Notes: generated by a model from the sequence alone, not told the origin. DNA of 64,000 nt from Elgaria multicarinata webbii (GCF_023053635.1 NC_086182.1:2245001-2309000); one strand, 5' to 3'; positions 44,905-56,639 are shown, counted from the stretch's first letter. Translations and numbers: made by a program.

Positions 44905-46487
44905 TTATGCTGTTCTTGCGTCATAGCTGTCAATTAGCTGGATTTCTTCAGGCAAGAGGTCCTTGTTGACAGAGTTGGTACTGTCTGGTGTAATTTTCTT
45001 AATGCAGTAGATTTTATTATTGTTATTTGGGCAGCCTATACTATGGTTAATTTCGAATGATTGGCAGAGAGTAGGGGGATAATCATCAGACATATTTAGA
45101 TCAATCAGTTCCCCTACCGGTGGAACATTATTAACAAGTCTGGGGAAGCAATGGGTTCTCAAAGAGAAAACTGGGGATGCATCCTCAAAATGCCTGCTCA
45201 CCCTCATGCCAATCCTTTGGAATGTTTCTTTAGCCTTGTAGATTCCGGAAGCTATATTGAGTGACACAAATGTTACAATGGCTCGAGCTGAGTGGTAGTT
45301 ATAAAAGATATATTCTACTTTAAGGACTGAGTCTGAGTTAAGCTGTAGTGAGGTGCAAGCTGTTATAACCTGTATAAAGTATGTTATACGTTCTGAATGT
45401 GCTAAGAACCCCTTTGGCTTCAGGTAATTGGAGAAAACTAGATTCTGTTTCAGAAGCTGAAGCTGCCATGGTTTGTTAGCTAAGTTATAGTTCGAGTTTG
45501 GACTGAACTCCGGTACCGCCGAGGTAATAGGTATTACCTTTTTTGGGAGATGTGAGATTGACCAGGGATCCTGGGTCACATCTTTGGTGGAAACAGGGGT
45601 TTGATGGCAAAGAGCATTTGGTTTCTGTTCCGGCAGAGTCCTTATTTGCTTTTTAAAATTTTTTTACATGATCTCGAGGGGCTTCCCTGTGAGTTCCTGT
45701 CTCTTCCATTATCATTTTCTTCCAATAGCTTAAATAATCTATCAAATTGCATTTTGGGTAAGCTTCTCGAACTAGATAAGGTTTTTATATATTTTTATTT
45801 CTTTGTGTTACAAATTGGGACCTTTGAAGTTTTGAGTTTAGGTTTGCCGCTGAACTTGACTGTTTTGTTATTATCTTTACTTTCATCAACATCAGCTTCA
45901 TCGTCACTCTTCATGTTGTGAGTGTTTTTATTAACCTCCCTATTTGGATGATCTTTGGCAGAGAGCCCGCTGGTATATGTGACGTTGGAAGTTGGTGTCG
46001 ATTTTTGTTCAGAAGTCTTTGTTTCAGTTTCACTTGTCTTGCCTTGGATTCCTTCCTTAGATCTGCCAAGCGCAAAGACTGTTAAAGTAGTCAGAAGCTC
46101 CTTGCGTTCTGATAGAAATTTCTTTATCAAAGATATATCGTCAGCCCAACTCAGAAACAGTTTCTTGGTCAGCTCATGTTGGCTGTTAAGCAAATTGACT
46201 ACTGCGTGGAGGTCTTTGTCTTCAGAAGAGATAGAGTGAGTGTTTCGATATGAGGGTAAAGAATCGAGTTTCTTGTCCGAGAATTCATCTCGGCCGATCA
46301 GTATGACAGGACTTGTAGAACTGCCTTGAGGAGTTTCAGATGCATGAGATGTATGTCTAGTCTCTGCAAGGGGAGCCCCCACAGATGCAAATTCTGCAGC
46401 TAAACTGCATCTACGTTCCTCTGGGTTTTCCCACTCCATGACCCTCATTATACTCTGAGGACCCAGAGACCAGTCTAGAACCTCCAA
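44905..46487 (-). pseudogene. ORF1-like region of the Vingi-like LINE
   Basis: Two frames: 45795-46487 (230 codons, acidic and Ser/Thr-rich, with a Lys-rich C-terminus VKFSGKPKLKTSKV) and 44905-45579 (224 codons, with ARAIVTFVSLNIASGIYKAK, which has the look of an RNA-binding fold). Position upstream of the endonuclease suggests ORF1. No zinc knuckle is seen. Family not confirmed. Confidence 0.45.
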
Positions 46488-46870
46488 ATCAGGAGTCTTT
46501 GTCTCAGGTGTTGGATTGGGATATTCCTTAGAGTTGATGGCGAAAAAGTTAGTAATTTTAATTGTTTATGGGCCTTAGTATAGGAGATCACGTCTTCAGT
46601 CACTGGGACCAGACCTAGTTGTTTATATCTGCCCCTGGTGAGGAACATTGTGCTCCTTATCGTGTTGCACACAGTTAGTCGGGGAGCTGGAAGGAGCCCA
46701 GTGAGGCACGAGAAGTGATATCCAGTAACTGATGGCCGATATCTTTCCGGCGATTCCTTTTTGATACGTCTGAGTGGCCATAGCTCTAAGGGCAGCAGGA
46801 AGAAACAGTCCAAGTTGCAGATAAACTGGCTTACTAACAGACAAAGCAGTCTCCCTGTAAGCAGATGAGG

Positions 46871-47040
46871 GCAGTTAACTAACTTTAAGAGTTAGTGATT
46901 AGATGATGATTAACAACTTTAATGCTTCAGAACTTCCCAGTACTTAGCTCCTAATTGGACTTGGCATCCTGCCATTAAACACACCTGGGGGAATCAGCAG
47001 CTAGAGAGTGGGATCACTTACGACAAGGATTTATGCATAG
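46871..47040. other. Gap between two LINEs
   Basis: No feature recognised; it may include the Vingi-like 5' UTR. Confidence 0.35.
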
Positions 47041-47390
47041 TGTTTGTTTGTTGTTTATTCGTTCAGTCTCTTCGTGACTTCATGGACCAGCCCACGCCAG
47101 AGCTTTCTTTCGGCCGTCGCCACCCCTAGCTCCCCCAAGGTCAAGTCTGTTACCTCCAGAATATCATCCCTCCATCTTGCCCTTGGGCGGCCCCTCTTCC
47201 TTTTGCCTTCCACTTTCCCTAGCATCAGCCTCTTCTCCAGGGTATCCTGTCTTCTCATTATGTGGCCAAAGTACTTCAGTTTTGCCTTTAATACCATTCC
47301 CTCAAGTGAGCAGTCTGGCTTTATTTCCTGGAGTATGGACTGGTTTGATCTTCTTGCAGTCCAAGGCACTCTCAGAATTTTCATATATTT
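47041..47390 (-). mobile_element. Bov-B (RTE) LINE 3' end
   Basis: The minus-strand frame at 47055-47384 reads LRVPWTARRSNQSILQEIKP, SLEGMVLKAKLKYFGHIMRR, DTLEKRLMLGKVEGKRKRGR and ends VHEVTKRLNE. This is the C-terminal Bov-B domain (WTARR.NQSIL.EI, KL.YFGH.MRR, LGK.EG.R.RGR). The 3' UTR GGTCCATGAAGTCACGAAGA (minus strand) parallels the known Bov-B end. Bov-B is widespread in squamates and is the classic horizontally transferred reptile LINE. Severely 5'-truncated. Confidence 0.9.
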
Positions 47391-48867
47391 TGTTTTGTTT
47401 GTTTGTTTGTTCTGCTTCTGCCTTTTTATCCGTTTCCTTCCTTCTTCTTTGTTTCTTAATTTCTTAATTCTTTAGTTCTTTGATGTCTTACTTCTTTTAA
47501 TTCCAAGTTCCTAGCTCCCTTATTTCATGTTTAATTCTTTAATTCTTGTTTGGTTCTTCTACCTCCTCAATACAACCTGAGAGGTTTGGTATGCGGGGGA
47601 GCTTCTCTAGAGATATCCAAGGGAGTCAAAACAGCCAGGGAACCCTCTACTTGCCACTCCTTACTTGTTAGAGAACAGCCCAGCTTCAGGTACAGAAGAT
47701 TAAAATTCCACGGCTCCACAGCAGCAAATAAAATATTAAAAAAATTAAAAACAACAACAACACTGCACTATAGAAGCAGAAGAGGTCAAAATGCCGCACA
47801 GCCTTCCTCCTCCTGAGAGGCTGCCAATTTTTTATTTTATTTTTTTAAAAAATACAAGATAAAATGTTCAAGGCTTGAAAGAAAAAAAGAGCTAAAATCG
47901 GTCGAGTTAAAAAAAGAATACTGTAATAATTGTTGTTAGTTCCAGGAGAGCTCGGAGCCACAGTTGCGATTTAATGTGACTTTTGAGCAAGGTTCAAATG
48001 TGCACCGTGTTAAACTGATGTGTCCTTGGGGGAGTTAAATCACCTTTTGACATGTGGGAGTATCTTCCAGGGCAGGACAAAGTGATTGGCCAAGCTCCCG
48101 CCTTCCCACCTATCCCATCCTCCTCTAGCTCCCTCATTCCTTCACGCTCTTTCATTTTTTAATTCTATGATTCTCCAGAGCTTATATTAAATATGAAAAC
48201 AAATGGGGGAAACGGGTAGCCTGAGGCAGGAGACGTGTTGTTTTCAACGCTCTGCTTCCACCCCCCTTCATATCCTCATGTGCTGCCTCGTTCCTTTCCC
48301 CGGCTCATTCCTTTTCCCTGGCTCGTTCCTTTCCCTCGCTCACTGTTACTGCTGCAGTGTGACGCTCCTTGCATAGATTTGAATCTACGAAAATTCAGCT
48401 TTATATTTAATGAGGAGCAATCCCGTTGTTGTATAGACGGGGGCAAGGCTGGAGCCTGTGATGACTGTTTTTTTCCTAAGGCCCTGGCAGGGAAGTGGAA
48501 AATGATTCAGGATTCAGCTGTGACCTGTGGCTTCTCTTCCCAAATGTGGGACATTTCCGGCAGGAGATATTGTTGCACGCATTTTGCAACTTGGACTGTT
48601 CACTAGATGAGCAAAATCAGCCATCTAGTAGAAATGCAGGGCGGTCAGAGAGCTCTTGACAGCCTGCATTGGTTACTTAGCAGCCCTTTCATGGCACCCC
48701 AAATCAGGGTTGGCCAGTTCATGTTGGAATTCTGAAATACTGACTCCCCTTGGCATTCCCAGCTCTTCCTTTCTTGTCCATTTCAGCTGTTGAAATTAGA
48801 TTTTAAGCTCTTTCGGAGAGGAAGCCGCACTTCCTGTTAAAGTGACTATACATTGACACATGACTAG
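47391..48867. other. Intronic sequence, no gene
   Basis: T-rich at 47390-47560, otherwise unassigned. The TTCCTTTCCC(T/C)GGCTC repeats at 48285-48345 are a local duplication. Confidence 0.45.
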
Positions 48868-49764
48868 TAAAATTGAAGCTTAATCCAGACAAGACAGATC
48901 GAAAGGCAGATCAAAGAATAGGGATTCAGCTTGTGCTGGATGGGGCTACACTCCCCCTGAAGACACAGGTCCGCAGCTTGGGTGTACTTCTGGATTCAGC
49001 CCTGAGCCTGGATGCCCAGGTATCAGCAGTAGCCAGGAGTGCATTTGCACAGTTAGCTAGTGCGCCAGCTGTGCCCGCTCCTAGAGATGTCGGACCTGGC
49101 CATGGTGACGCATGCCTTAGTTACATCCCGATTGGATTACTGTAACACGTTCTACGTGGGGCTGCCTTTAAAGAGTGTTCAGAAACTCCAGCTGGTTCAA
49201 AGAGCTGCAGCCAGATTGTTGACCAGGGCTGGTTACAGGGAGCATACAACTCCCCTGTTAAAACAGCTCCACGGGCTTCCAGTCTGTTTCCGGGCACAAT
49301 TCAAAGTGCTGGTTATGACCTATAAAGCCCCATATGGCTCGGGTCCAGGTTATATGAAAGACCATATTCTCCCTTATGAGCCTGCCTGTGCTTTGAGATC
49401 TTCTGCGGAAGCCCTTCTTTCAGTCCCACCATCTTCACAGGTGTGCTTGGTGGGAACATGGGAGAGGGCCTTCTTGGTGGCTGCTCCTGTGCTTTGGAAC
49501 TCCCTTCCTGGGGAAGCTAGGCTGGCTCCTTCCTTGATGTGCTTTCGGAAGCAGGCAAAAACTTGTTTGCTCCGGCAGGACTTTGGAGAATAATCTGGCC
49601 CTCCATCTATGTTAAGGTCTTGCAAAATTGTCGTGTGTTTTAAACGTTTAATGTTTTGATATTGTAATTTTTTTAAATTTTGTTTTTCCTAGGTTTAAAA
49701 TGTTTATGTTTTAAATTTTGTAAGGCCGCCTTGAGGCCCAGTATTGGGCAAAAGGTGGGATACA
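48868..49764 (+). mobile_element. L2-clade LINE (family D), 5'-truncated
   Basis: Frames 48873-49145 and 49060-49593 encode KLNPDKTD, LDGATLPLKTQVRSLGVLLD, THALVTSRLDYCNTFYVGLP and VLWNSLPGEARLAPS, the L2 reverse transcriptase C-terminal half, split by a frameshift near 49065. The 3' UTR ends GCCGCCTTGAGGCCCAGTAT before a microsatellite tail. Confidence 0.88.
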
Positions 49765-49765
49765 A

Positions 49766-49837
<72 letters not shown>

Positions 49838-49841
49838 AAGA
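49765..49841. repeat. (AAT)n(AAG)n microsatellite
   Basis: Tail of the LINE expanded into about 14 AAT units followed by about 11 AAG units. Confidence 0.92.
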
Positions 49842-52226
49842 ATTGTGTAGGAATTCTCACGTGAAAAGGGCTGGCCACCCTTGTCATCCTTTATCCAGAT
49901 GGTATCTTTTGTTTGAGAAACGTTTTGGGGCCCTCTGGCATGGATGGTGCCTCATAAATGTGTAAGATGTGCTTATTACTGCATTCTTCTTGCCTCAGGA
50001 GGGGCTGGGAGAAGCTGTTATATTTTAGCTATCAAGGCACACTACTGTCTTCTAGAAGCAAGGAATGAACAAACTGCTCTATTGCTTCCAGTTGTTTTCC
50101 TTTGTATTAAATGAGGAACCATCAGTTGCACTTGAGGGATGCTTCGTTGTCATGGAAATGTGCAAAACCATGATAAAATATTTAAATATCAAGAAGTGGT
50201 GTCACTGTTGTGTGATTCCACCTTCTTTAGGGAGAAATATTTGGCTTACTCTGTCTTTGTGCCTGGCACTGGGCCCATTCCATTCTAGGAGCTACTGATG
50301 AATATAGTTCCATTGACTTGTTGACCAAGGATGGCCAGTTTTCGTTAGGTTTGGGCCTGTCTGACCTTAGCACAGTGAGAAGCTGCCTTAGGCTTGGGGT
50401 GGCATGGAAGGGCAGAAAATGGTGAGTTATTTATTTTATTTTGTTTTATTTAACTTCCAGAGAGATGCACTTTTAATATTTTCTGCCTCAGATGCCAAGA
50501 TAACTCAGCCAGTCTTGGGTCCTATGCACCTTGCCTTGGGCCAACCCTGTTATCACAGAGTAAGCTCTCGTAGTTGCTGAGTTACAGCTATCTATTGCAA
50601 ACCTTCTCTCAAAATACCCCACCCCTGTCCTTAAGGTCTGATGGAAGGTTTTGTGTGTTTTCTGTGGGGCGGGGGGAGTTGCCAAGAGTCCCTTCATTTA
50701 GGGAGTGGGTTTGCCAACAGATCATTACAAAGATTAAATAGTGATGTGTGATAATTTGCAGTGTGCAGAAAGTTCTCCGAGAGAAGAAGGTGAACAGGGC
50801 TGATGCTAGGTGGATGGGATTTCTTTACAAGGTACCTGGTGAGTCTGGAGGGAGCGTGGGAAAGCTCTCTGATCTTCATGGGTGTCCTGTGCAAAGTGAG
50901 AATAGTGTTGCTTCTGTGTCAACTGGTCCTTACAATCCTGTGTGTGCAACGTACTCAGACCTTGATCTCTCCTCAAGCTCAGAGGAAGACACAGATGAGG
51001 AGGAGGTACCTCTCAGGTAGTCATCACCCCCCTACACACACTGGATTTTCCAGGTTAGAAGATGTGGCTTTGACAAACTCAGACTCAGAAAACACATTCC
51101 CAGTGCTGTCCATATTGTCCCCATGCCATAGGCGCCAATAACTGCAGAAATTGAGCAGTGAGTCTTTAAGAGCATGGACAGCTTTTCAAAGGGTGAGCAG
51201 GACAAGACCAGTCAGCCTTCAGAAGGCCTCTGCACCTTGCTGAGTCAACAGCTGATGCAGACACCTTCTTTGGTCCTACTGTGGCTCTGCTGCACCTGAG
51301 ACCCTGCCTGTGCTGCAGAGCCTTGAGTCGTGATGGGGACAGGACACAGGACTTCTGCAAGGGCTCAGTCTTGCCGACTAAGCTCCTGAGTCTGTCTAGG
51401 AATGATGTCGTGAGATTGATGTGATTGTCAAATGTTGTCCTCAGAATAATATCAAAGCCTAACTGTTTGAGATGCTGAAAGGAATGGATAATTAACAAGA
51501 TAGATTAGCTGTGAGGCACTGATCAGTGATAGAAGCATATCATGTCTCTGGCACGGGTGGGTGTGTTTCTCCATTCAGTCACTACTTCCAAGCTCCCAAG
51601 CTGACTTTGCATATAAGCATTATGCCCGCATACCATAATTTAATGAGGAAAACATTAGCTCCTGCCAATCAGACATTAAGAGTCATGATGTGCTCTTTTG
51701 GTTAGCATACATGGAACACACATTCAGTTGAGGCTGGCCAATTTTCCTCGGAAATGTTTTCGGTCTCCATCTTTATTTAACATTTGCACTCTTGGTGTTG
51801 CTGCAGGGCTCTTGTAACGAAGGCCACCTAACAGCTGTGATGCTGTTTCACATTCCAGTGTGACGCATGTTGCTGAGGGGAATGGGATCATTGCTCATTG
51901 CGCTGTACTGTACCAGGCGAGTGAGGAGAGGAATAACTGGCTGAGCTGTAGCATTGCCAAGGAGGATTCACCGGACTAGAGTAGATGACAAAGTGCATGT
52001 GAGTCAACATCCAGTGCTGTGATGGTGACATTTGGAATTCACTGGATGTCTTCTATGGAATCAACTTCCGTAAGACAAGATAACGGCTGCTAGTGCTGAT
52101 GGTTTTTCAAAAGGATCACTTCAAGAATAACGTAGACTGCCCCAACCTGCAGACCTCCAGCTGGTTTGGACTTCAATTCCCATAAACCCCAACCAGCACT
52201 GCCAATGGTCAGGAATGCTGGGAGTT
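49842..52226. other. Intronic sequence, largely unassigned
   Basis: No repeat recognised over most of it. The one frame worth noting is given separately at 50748-51020. Confidence 0.4.
50748..51020 (+). other. Unassigned open frame with exon-like edges
   Basis: A 90-codon frame with REKKVNRADARWMGFLYKVP near the start and an acidic end, LSSSSEEDTDEEEVPLR plus a stop. TAATTTGCAG at 50751-50760 looks like an acceptor and CTGGTGAGTCTG near 50837 looks like a donor, but the frame also runs on past that donor. I do not recognise a family. It could be a retrocopy remnant, an exon of an overlapping transcript, or chance. Confidence 0.2.
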
Positions 52227-52565
52227 AGGAACCTAGGAAGCTGCCTTATACTGAGTCAGACCCCAGGGCTGGATCTACACTACTGCTTTAAAGCGCTTTA
52301 TAACAGTTTTGACAACTGTATCTGGAGTGTGTCCTGGGCCCCAACAGTTGTCAAAACTGTTATAAATTGCTTTAAAGCACTTTAAAGCAGTAGTGCAGAT
52401 CCTGCCCTGGTCCATCCAGCCCAGGACATTGAAACTGACAGGTAGTGACTCTCTGAGGCTTCAGGCAAGATTCCTTCTTTAGCCCTACCTGAAGATGCTG
52501 GGGATTGGAGCTGGGACTTCCTGCATGCCCAGCAGGGGCTCTATCATGGAGCTACAGCCCCTCCC
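52227..52565 (-). mobile_element. tRNA-derived SINE relic, split by a MITE
   Basis: The tail-side text GAAGCTGCCTTATACTGAGT stands at 52238 and the tRNA-like head at 52490-52560. Read on the minus strand, the head gives GGCTGTAGCTCCATGATAGA (A box region) and CCAGCTCCAATCCCCAGCAT (B box, degraded). I recognise this as a common reptile tRNA-related SINE pattern. The MITE at 52264-52409 sits inside it. Confidence 0.65.
52264..52409. mobile_element. Palindromic MITE (CAGGGC..GCCCTG)
   Basis: CTACTGCTTTAAAGCGCTTT and AACAGTTTTGACAACTGT at the left are mirrored at the right (ACAGTTGTCAAAACTGTT, GCACTTTAAAGCAGTAGTG). The ends CAGGGCTGGATCT and, inverted, CAGGGCAGGATCT suggest hAT. No clean target duplication is visible. 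Confidence 0.82.
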
Positions 52566-52880
52566 TCACCAGTTGTAGTCCAAAAGGTCAGGAGGGCACC
52601 AGGATGGGGAAGGCTGGAGTAGGGTCTAGGTCTGCCGATGGCAACACACTATGATAGCTAAACAGAGTGTTTGTGATGAGAGGTAGCCTCAGTCTGCATA
52701 CCCGGTGGTGGCAGGGCTATTGCCTCCAGGCCCTTTCTTGGAGGCCTTTGGTAGCCTCCTGGAGGCCTTTGGTGGCCAGTGTTGGGAACCAGATGCCAGA
52801 TTAGATGGAGCTACCTTGGCCTGATTCTTTGACTGTTCTGGGCTCTAGGCTCAAGGCTATATTTTTTAATGTGCCTTTAC
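52566..52880. other. No gene; MITE half near 52570
   Basis: CAGTTGTAGTCCAAAAGGTC and GGGCACCAGGATGGGGAAGG are half of the common palindromic MITE. The rest is unassigned. Confidence 0.4.
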
Positions 52881-52889
52881 GTAAAAACA

Positions 52890-53196
52890 GAGCCTCGTGT
52901 GGCGCAGAGCGGTAAAGCAGCAGTTTCTGCAGCTGAAACTCTCCCCATGGCCTGAGTTCGATCCCAGCGGAAGCTGGTTTCAGGTAGCCGGCTTGAGTCG
53001 ACTCAGCCTTCCATCCTCCCGAGGTCGGTAAAATGAGTACCCAGCTAGCTGGGGGAAAGGTAATAACGGCTGGGGAAGGCAACGGCAAACCACCCCGCTA
53101 TAAGGCCTGCCAAGAAAACGTCAGCGAAAGCTGGCGTCCGTCCAAGAGTCAGTAATGACTCAGTGCTTGCACGAGAGGTTCCTTTCCTTTCCCTAA
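52890..53196 (+). mobile_element. Full-length tRNA-derived SINE with Bov-B-like tail
   Basis: The tRNA-like head carries an A box TGGCGCAGAGCGG and a B box GAGTTCGATCC, both close to consensus, so RNA polymerase III could read it from the left. The body has TCGACTCAGCCTTCCATCC and GGTCGGTAAAATGAGTACCC. The tail GGCAACGGCAAACCACCCC ... CCAAGAGTCAGTAATGACTC resembles the Bov-B 3' end, as in Sauria-type SINEs that borrow Bov-B machinery. A perfect duplication GTAAAAACA flanks it (52881-52889 and 53197-53205). Confidence 0.88.
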
Positions 53197-53301
53197 GTAA
53201 AAACAACAACTCTCTGACTAGCAAATTAGTACAGCAGAGAGTCAGCTGGGGTGGACATGTTCTTCCTGATATGAAAAGGTTGCTGGGAGGGTTTGGTTTA
53301 G

Positions 53302-53970
53302 AATCATCAAGTCCAACCCCCTGCTCAATGCAGGAATCCACCCTAAAGCATCCCTGACAGATGGTCGTCCAGCTGCCTCTTGAATGCCTCTAGTTTGGGA
53401 GAGCCCACAACCTCCCTAGGTAACTGATTCCATTGTCGTACTGCTCTAACAGTCAGGAAGTTTTTCCTGATGTCCAGCCGGAATCTGGCTTCCTGTAATT
53501 TGAGCCCGTTATTCCGTGTCCTGCACTCTGGGAGGATCGAGAAGAGATCCTGGCCCTCCTCTGTGTGACAACCTTTTAAGTATTTGAAGAGTGCTATCAT
53601 GTCTCCCCTCAATCTTCTCTTCTCCAGGCTAAACATGCCCAGTTCTTTCAGTCTCTCTTCATAGGGCTTTGTTTCCAGACCCTTGATCATCCTGGTCGCC
53701 CTCCTCTGAACACACTCCAGCTTGTCTGCATCCTTCTTGAATTGTGGAGCCCAGAACTGGACACAATACTCTAGATGAGGCCTAACCAGGGCCGAATAGA
53801 GAGGAACCAGTATCTCACGTGATTTGGAAGCTATACTTCTTTTAATGTTTCCCCAAATTTGCTTTTTTTGCAGCCACATCACACTGTCAGCTCATATTCA
53901 GCTTGTGATTAAATATGCTTCTTTGTAGTATTGCTGAGCCAAGTATCCCCCGTCTTATAACTGTGCAAAA
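53302..53970 (-). mobile_element. CR1 LINE, 5'-truncated, well preserved
   Basis: The minus-strand frame at 53343-53882 gives 179 codons of the CR1 reverse transcriptase end: [55 protein letters not shown] and [20 protein letters not shown]. The frame is open across the whole piece, unlike the 9.6-kb copy. The 3' end is at the left (AATCATCAAGTCCAACCCCC). Confidence 0.93.
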
Positions 53971-54613
53971 TGGATCACTCAGACGTATGATTCCCCTCCA
54001 GCAGAATGAAGTCATAAAATCCTGAAGTTGTAGACTGTTACCAGTTCTGGTTAGAGGCAGGGGTGTTTACACCAGGCCACAACCAAGTTCCTTGAAGAGG
54101 CAGTAATTCTTTAGATTTGAGAGATGCTAATGTAATCTCACACCTGAAACCAATAGAAATGAAACCCTGCATTTTCTCAGAGGAGTAGCAGCAAAACCAA
54201 CAAACCGTCTTGTTGCTTTTATGATGGCAGAATGAGTTCTGGACCAAAGTCCTGTTCCTCACATTTCTCCTAGTTTCCACTCCGCAGCTTGGCCACCTAC
54301 CAGAACTAGGAAGCAGAAGTGTGCCTACCCATCCTGCCTATTTCTGCCCTGCTACATCTTGAAGCCACAATCTCTTAGCCGTCCCTAGTGACAGCCTGGC
54401 AATGTTTTGTAGCCTCCCCAAATCTTTTCAACATGGCCAGTTCCTTGGAGGAATGGCAAAGAGCCATCATGAGGGAAATGTTCAATGTTTAAGCTGCTGC
54501 CTTTTCCATCCCTGATAACCTTTAAAGTCAGATCAAAGCCCTTCCCCTTGATCCGTTGGAAGTTGGTTGGTTAAACATCCCCAGTCAGTCCCAAGCCCCT
54601 GGTGGGAATGGCT

Positions 54614-54646
<33 letters not shown>

Positions 54647-55471
54647 GCGCACACACATACAGAACAGAAGCTATGTGAAGGCTAAGAGTGTTTAATCCTC
54701 TGCAAAAGGAACACAGTAGTGGCAGGGGCTGGATGCTCAATGAAACTAGGATGAAAATGCAGAGGTGCAAAGAAGAAACCTTGAGCCTTAAGCTTCTGGA
54801 AGGCTGCATTCCTTTTCTCCAAGAAAAAACATCAGAAAGCAACATGAAAGAATAAACAAGCAGCCCGAAGGCTCCTAGAGTGACCCAGAACAGCAGCTGT
54901 GTCTGATGGCCATTGAAGCCTGGGACAGAGCAGGCTAAATTGCCCTGTATCTCGGGTCTGTTAATTGAAATAGTGAAGAGCGGGGTCTGTCCGTCCTAAT
55001 ATAGGAAAAACGGCTTCCATTGTTGCTGGGGGAAAGGAAAGGAAAGGAAAGGAAAGGAAAGGAAAGGAAACTTCTCTCACACTCATTGCAACATGGCTGT
55101 ATCATAATTCTTCTTGGGCTTTTATATTTATTAATAGAAGGGTGAAAGGCCTTAGTTGTGGCCCAGAATTGTGTGCTGTAGTTTTGAAAGAGGGAATACT
55201 AGAATTGTCCAATATAGAAAAGCCTTGCTGAAAAAAAATCAGCACAGCTTCTGCAAAGGGAAGTCTTGCCTCTCCAAATTTCTGGAGTCCTTTGAATGTC
55301 AGCATGTAGATGAGGACAATCTGGTTGGCAGGATGCCTCCACCTTGGTTATTCAGGTCTTGATGCAGCTAAAGATAAAATGTCTCTCATAGCACCGTGTG
55401 TGTCTAACATATGCATCTACACCACTCCCCACTTCTTGGAGCCGTACAGCATGTTGAAGAAACCTCTAAAG
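53971..55471. other. Intronic sequence with two microsatellites, no gene
   Basis: (TC)14 at 54617-54644 followed by a CA-rich piece, and (GGAAA)8 at 55031-55070. Otherwise unassigned. Confidence 0.6.
55031..55070. repeat. (GGAAA)8 microsatellite
   Basis: Eight perfect pentanucleotide units. Confidence 0.95.
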
Positions 55472-55791
55472 CAGGGTTGGGAAACATGCAGGCTGCATGT
55501 CCCCCCACCCCAGCCCCCCAGGGCAGCTCTTATTGGCCCTGGTGCCAGGCCAAATACATAAATGGTGGCCACAAAACCGTTAAAGCTCCATAGCCGCTAA
55601 GCAGTAAAAGTGTCAAATTTAGCTTGAGAAAAGGCGTAATTTGACCTTTTAAGCACTCTGTAGTAATTTACAAACCACCGATGTTTTTGCTGCTGCCAAA
55701 TTTGGTGACAACGCCGCAGCAGCAAGTGGGCCATGGAGGGGTCTGGAGAGGGGGAAATAGTTCCCAGACCTCTTGAAGTTGCCCACCCCTG
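55472..55791. mobile_element. hAT-type non-autonomous element, 320 bp
   Basis: CAGGGTTGGGAAACATGCAG at the left and AGTTGCCCACCCCTG at the right give CAG..CTG ends. The flanks CTCTAAAG and CTTTGAAG agree at 6 of 8 bases, an aged 8-bp duplication. The interior has GGCCATGGAGGGGTCTGG and no coding frame. Confidence 0.7.
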
Positions 55792-56639
55792 CTTTGAAGG
55801 GTCAGATTCCTTGTGAGGAGAGAGCACTGCAGCCACAGGCCTTTTCCACCCCTCCCGGGCTTCCAGGAGGGAGAGGGGAGGATCTCGCGATATTCTGCTC
55901 ACGAGATCCTCCCCCTGGATCCACACAGAGCATGTGACATCCTGGGAGGAAGGGGGGTTGTCACACCCGCCATTTTGAAAAATAAATAAATAGGGAAGAT
56001 GAGTACAATTGCGCTCCCAGCAAAAACATAAGTTTAAAAACAAAAAACAAAACAAAACCCCAAACCCGCTCCCCCCCTCGATGGGCATGGCGCGCCTGAA
56101 GAGCTCCATGCCCCGTGACCGCTTCCTCCCTCCTTGCGTTTACTCGCAAGGAAGCAGGACGAAGCAGGGGCAAGTGCCCACACATCTCCCGCGGTCCCCA
56201 ACCCATCTCACAGGGTTGTAAAGATAAAACTGTGCGTGCCATGTGGAGGAAATGTGGGATATCTATGTCATACAGGGGTATAAATCCCGCCAAAAGCAAC
56301 TGCATCCCCCAAGACCTTTTCTTCCCAGCCGGCTGCAAAAACAGATACTTTTTTCAGTTCCATATTGCCAAGCTTCTTCCTTCAGTACTTGTTAAAGCAG
56401 ATGGGGTGTGTCACAAATTTCCACTAGTCGCCACCAATCATCAAAGGCCATTAAGCAAGCAACTTCAGCTAGCACACTAAACAAAAGCTTTGAAAGGAGG
56501 CTATTCTGCATGACCAATAAATAACACTTGTAAGAATATCATAAATTTCCTCTCATGCCAAATCTGGGAGAGGGTCCAGTGTCCATCAACTTTGAAGTGA
56601 AATGGTGCCAATCAAACCCGTTGATGGTTTCTATATACC
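55792..56639. other. No gene seen
   Basis: Contains an inverted pair AGGATCTCGCG / CACGAGATCCTCC near 55880-55912. Nothing assignable. Confidence 0.4.

Larger units (their letters stand above)
39683..46870 (-). mobile_element. Vingi/Jockey-like LINE relic with three nested insertions
   Basis: About 6.1 kb of element after removing three later insertions: a MITE (40891-41217) and two L2 family C pieces (41789-42012 and 43750-44272). Reading the minus strand: an ORF1-like region (46487-44905), an AP endonuclease, a linker, a reverse transcriptase and a Cys/His C-terminal domain. Stops and frame changes are spread through it, so it is old. The reverse transcriptase style (GVRQGCALTPILFN, LLYADDAIL, YKYLGIWF) differs from the L2 and CR1 copies in the window. 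Vingi is my best guess among I/Jockey-group clades. Confidence 0.7.
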
